Assembly: GCA_008704415.1 (NCBI GenBank)
Contig: VXIS01000558.1
Location: 1 to 17,834 of the forward strand
Direction of reading: 5' to 3'
From: Sphaerosporella brunnea
Lineage: Eukaryota; Ascomycota; Pezizomycetes; Pezizales; Pyronemataceae
DNA length: 17,834 bases
Shown here: positions 17,081 through 17,834 of the stretch, piece by piece
Layout: the number at the start of each line of letters is the position of its first letter
Position numbering within the stretch: the stretch's first letter is position 1
The notes under the pieces: generated by a model
Database searches by the model: none
The model's input: the letters and a program-made list of their open reading frames with translations, nothing else
What the model was told of the DNA's origin: nothing
Program-made: the position numbers and the translations under genes

Positions 17081-17834
17081 TGTAACGAGGCTCTGTCTAC
17101 CAGAGTGTCGTGGAATTGAACTCAGGACCTTAAGAAACTAAATCCTAAACAATAGAATTTTAAGGGCTATCTTGTCAGGTGGACACTAATGGTTCTTGTT
17201 GCTGAAGATAAAGGGGTTCTCTCGGCGGAAGCAATCCCACTTATAGTAGAACGCCGCTCCAGAGACTACCGTCTCCCTGAGTAATACTCAGCCTTTACTC
17301 CTTGCTGGCTTTACGACAGTCTCTACAACTGTGGGCGTCAAGGCGCGCACAGAGATCGCCCCACCTTCCTATGACTCACTCTTTGATTCCAAATCATGAG
17401 TCATAGACATAGATCGCACCCGGATACCCCACTCCGTAAGCGTTGTATTCTCGTGTTGCAGGAAGATGCTCAGCCCTATTGGCTCCATCTCCCGATCTTC
17501 TGCGTCGCATGCCCTACGCGACAACCACACTTACTATGGAGGTTCTAGGCCGAGTGATTCTTCCCTTTTTCGGCTCTACGCCTTCCGGTTGATCACTCCT
17601 GATCCCTCCGATCGTCAGGCTAGTTCCTGGAACAGGCAGGTCGACGAAGATATCTCGGAAGAGCTCTAACAATAGCCTATACTATTATTATCTCCGAACC
17701 GGATGCTCTTCCCAGGTAGGGTCCCACCTGAGGTACCCAATCTCGGAGTTCTTCCATAGCGTCACTCAAGCTAGCTACTATGATCCGGAGCCACCCGGCT
17801 ATCACGTGCCCTTGAGGCGATCACTATGCAGACT
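17081..17834. other. Unidentified sequence; possible start of a further LTR element
   Basis: The sequence leaves the satellite at the same monomer position where the copia element inserted, and starts TGTAACGAGGC. Many Ty3/gypsy LTRs begin TGTAACG or similar, so this could be a 5' LTR in which 17081 to about 17461 (ending GTTGCA) is the repeat. No matching 3' copy lies in the window and no primer site is recognised after 17461. An open frame at 17466-17669 and another up to the window end show no motif I know. This is a weak inference from the boundary alone. Confidence 0.3.

Noticed and set aside
17095..17125. tRNA-like T-arm on the minus strand (GTTCAATTCC)
   Set aside because: The loop sequence fits, but the flanking bases do not form a 5-bp stem and no acceptor or anticodon arm is found around it.
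17466..17669. 67-codon open frame near the right end
   Set aside because: It is short, has no recognised motif, and open frames of this length are common by chance here; described within the unidentified segment instead.

Overview
The window is repeat-dominated eukaryotic DNA, most likely from a fungus. The reasons are a Ty3/gypsy relic with a fungal-style protease and reverse transcriptase, two Ty1/copia elements with long single gag-pol frames, and long satellite arrays. I see no host gene, tRNA, rRNA or bacterial operon. The fungal call is inference; no species call is made.

Layout. (1) 1-1900: a decayed Ty3/gypsy element on the + strand, cut by the left edge. It keeps the gag zinc knuckle, the protease (DCGA) and the first half of the reverse transcriptase (YLDD), and stops abruptly. 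(2) 1901-3196: a minisatellite with a 16-bp unit. (3) 3225-4747 and 15634-17080: one satellite array of about 183-bp monomers, split in two by a retrotransposon. (4) 4748-15628: a nested pair of Ty1/copia elements of one family. The outer (+) element has 212-bp LTRs (4748-4959, 15417-15628) and the 5-bp target duplication CTCAC. The inner (-) element (7473-12986) also has 212-bp LTRs and sits in the outer integrase, just past its catalytic Glu, with target duplication GACCC. (5) 17081-17834: unidentified; it may begin a third LTR element, since it breaks the satellite and starts TGTAACG.

Both copia elements have a primer binding site matching the anticodon arm of initiator tRNA-Met, a tandem-repeat leader, one gag-protease-integrase-RT-RNase H frame, a polypurine tract and a TATA box in U3. 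Neither is intact. The outer copy has two compensating frameshifts and two stops, besides the insertion. The inner copy has five stops, one frameshift, and substitutions at a zinc-knuckle Cys, the protease Asp and an integrase Asp.

The most interesting signal is the leader array: each repeat can fold as a compact H-type RNA pseudoknot, and differences between repeats often keep the pairing. Also notable: the younger inner element has more diverged LTRs than its older host, and two insertions start within a few bases of the same satellite position.
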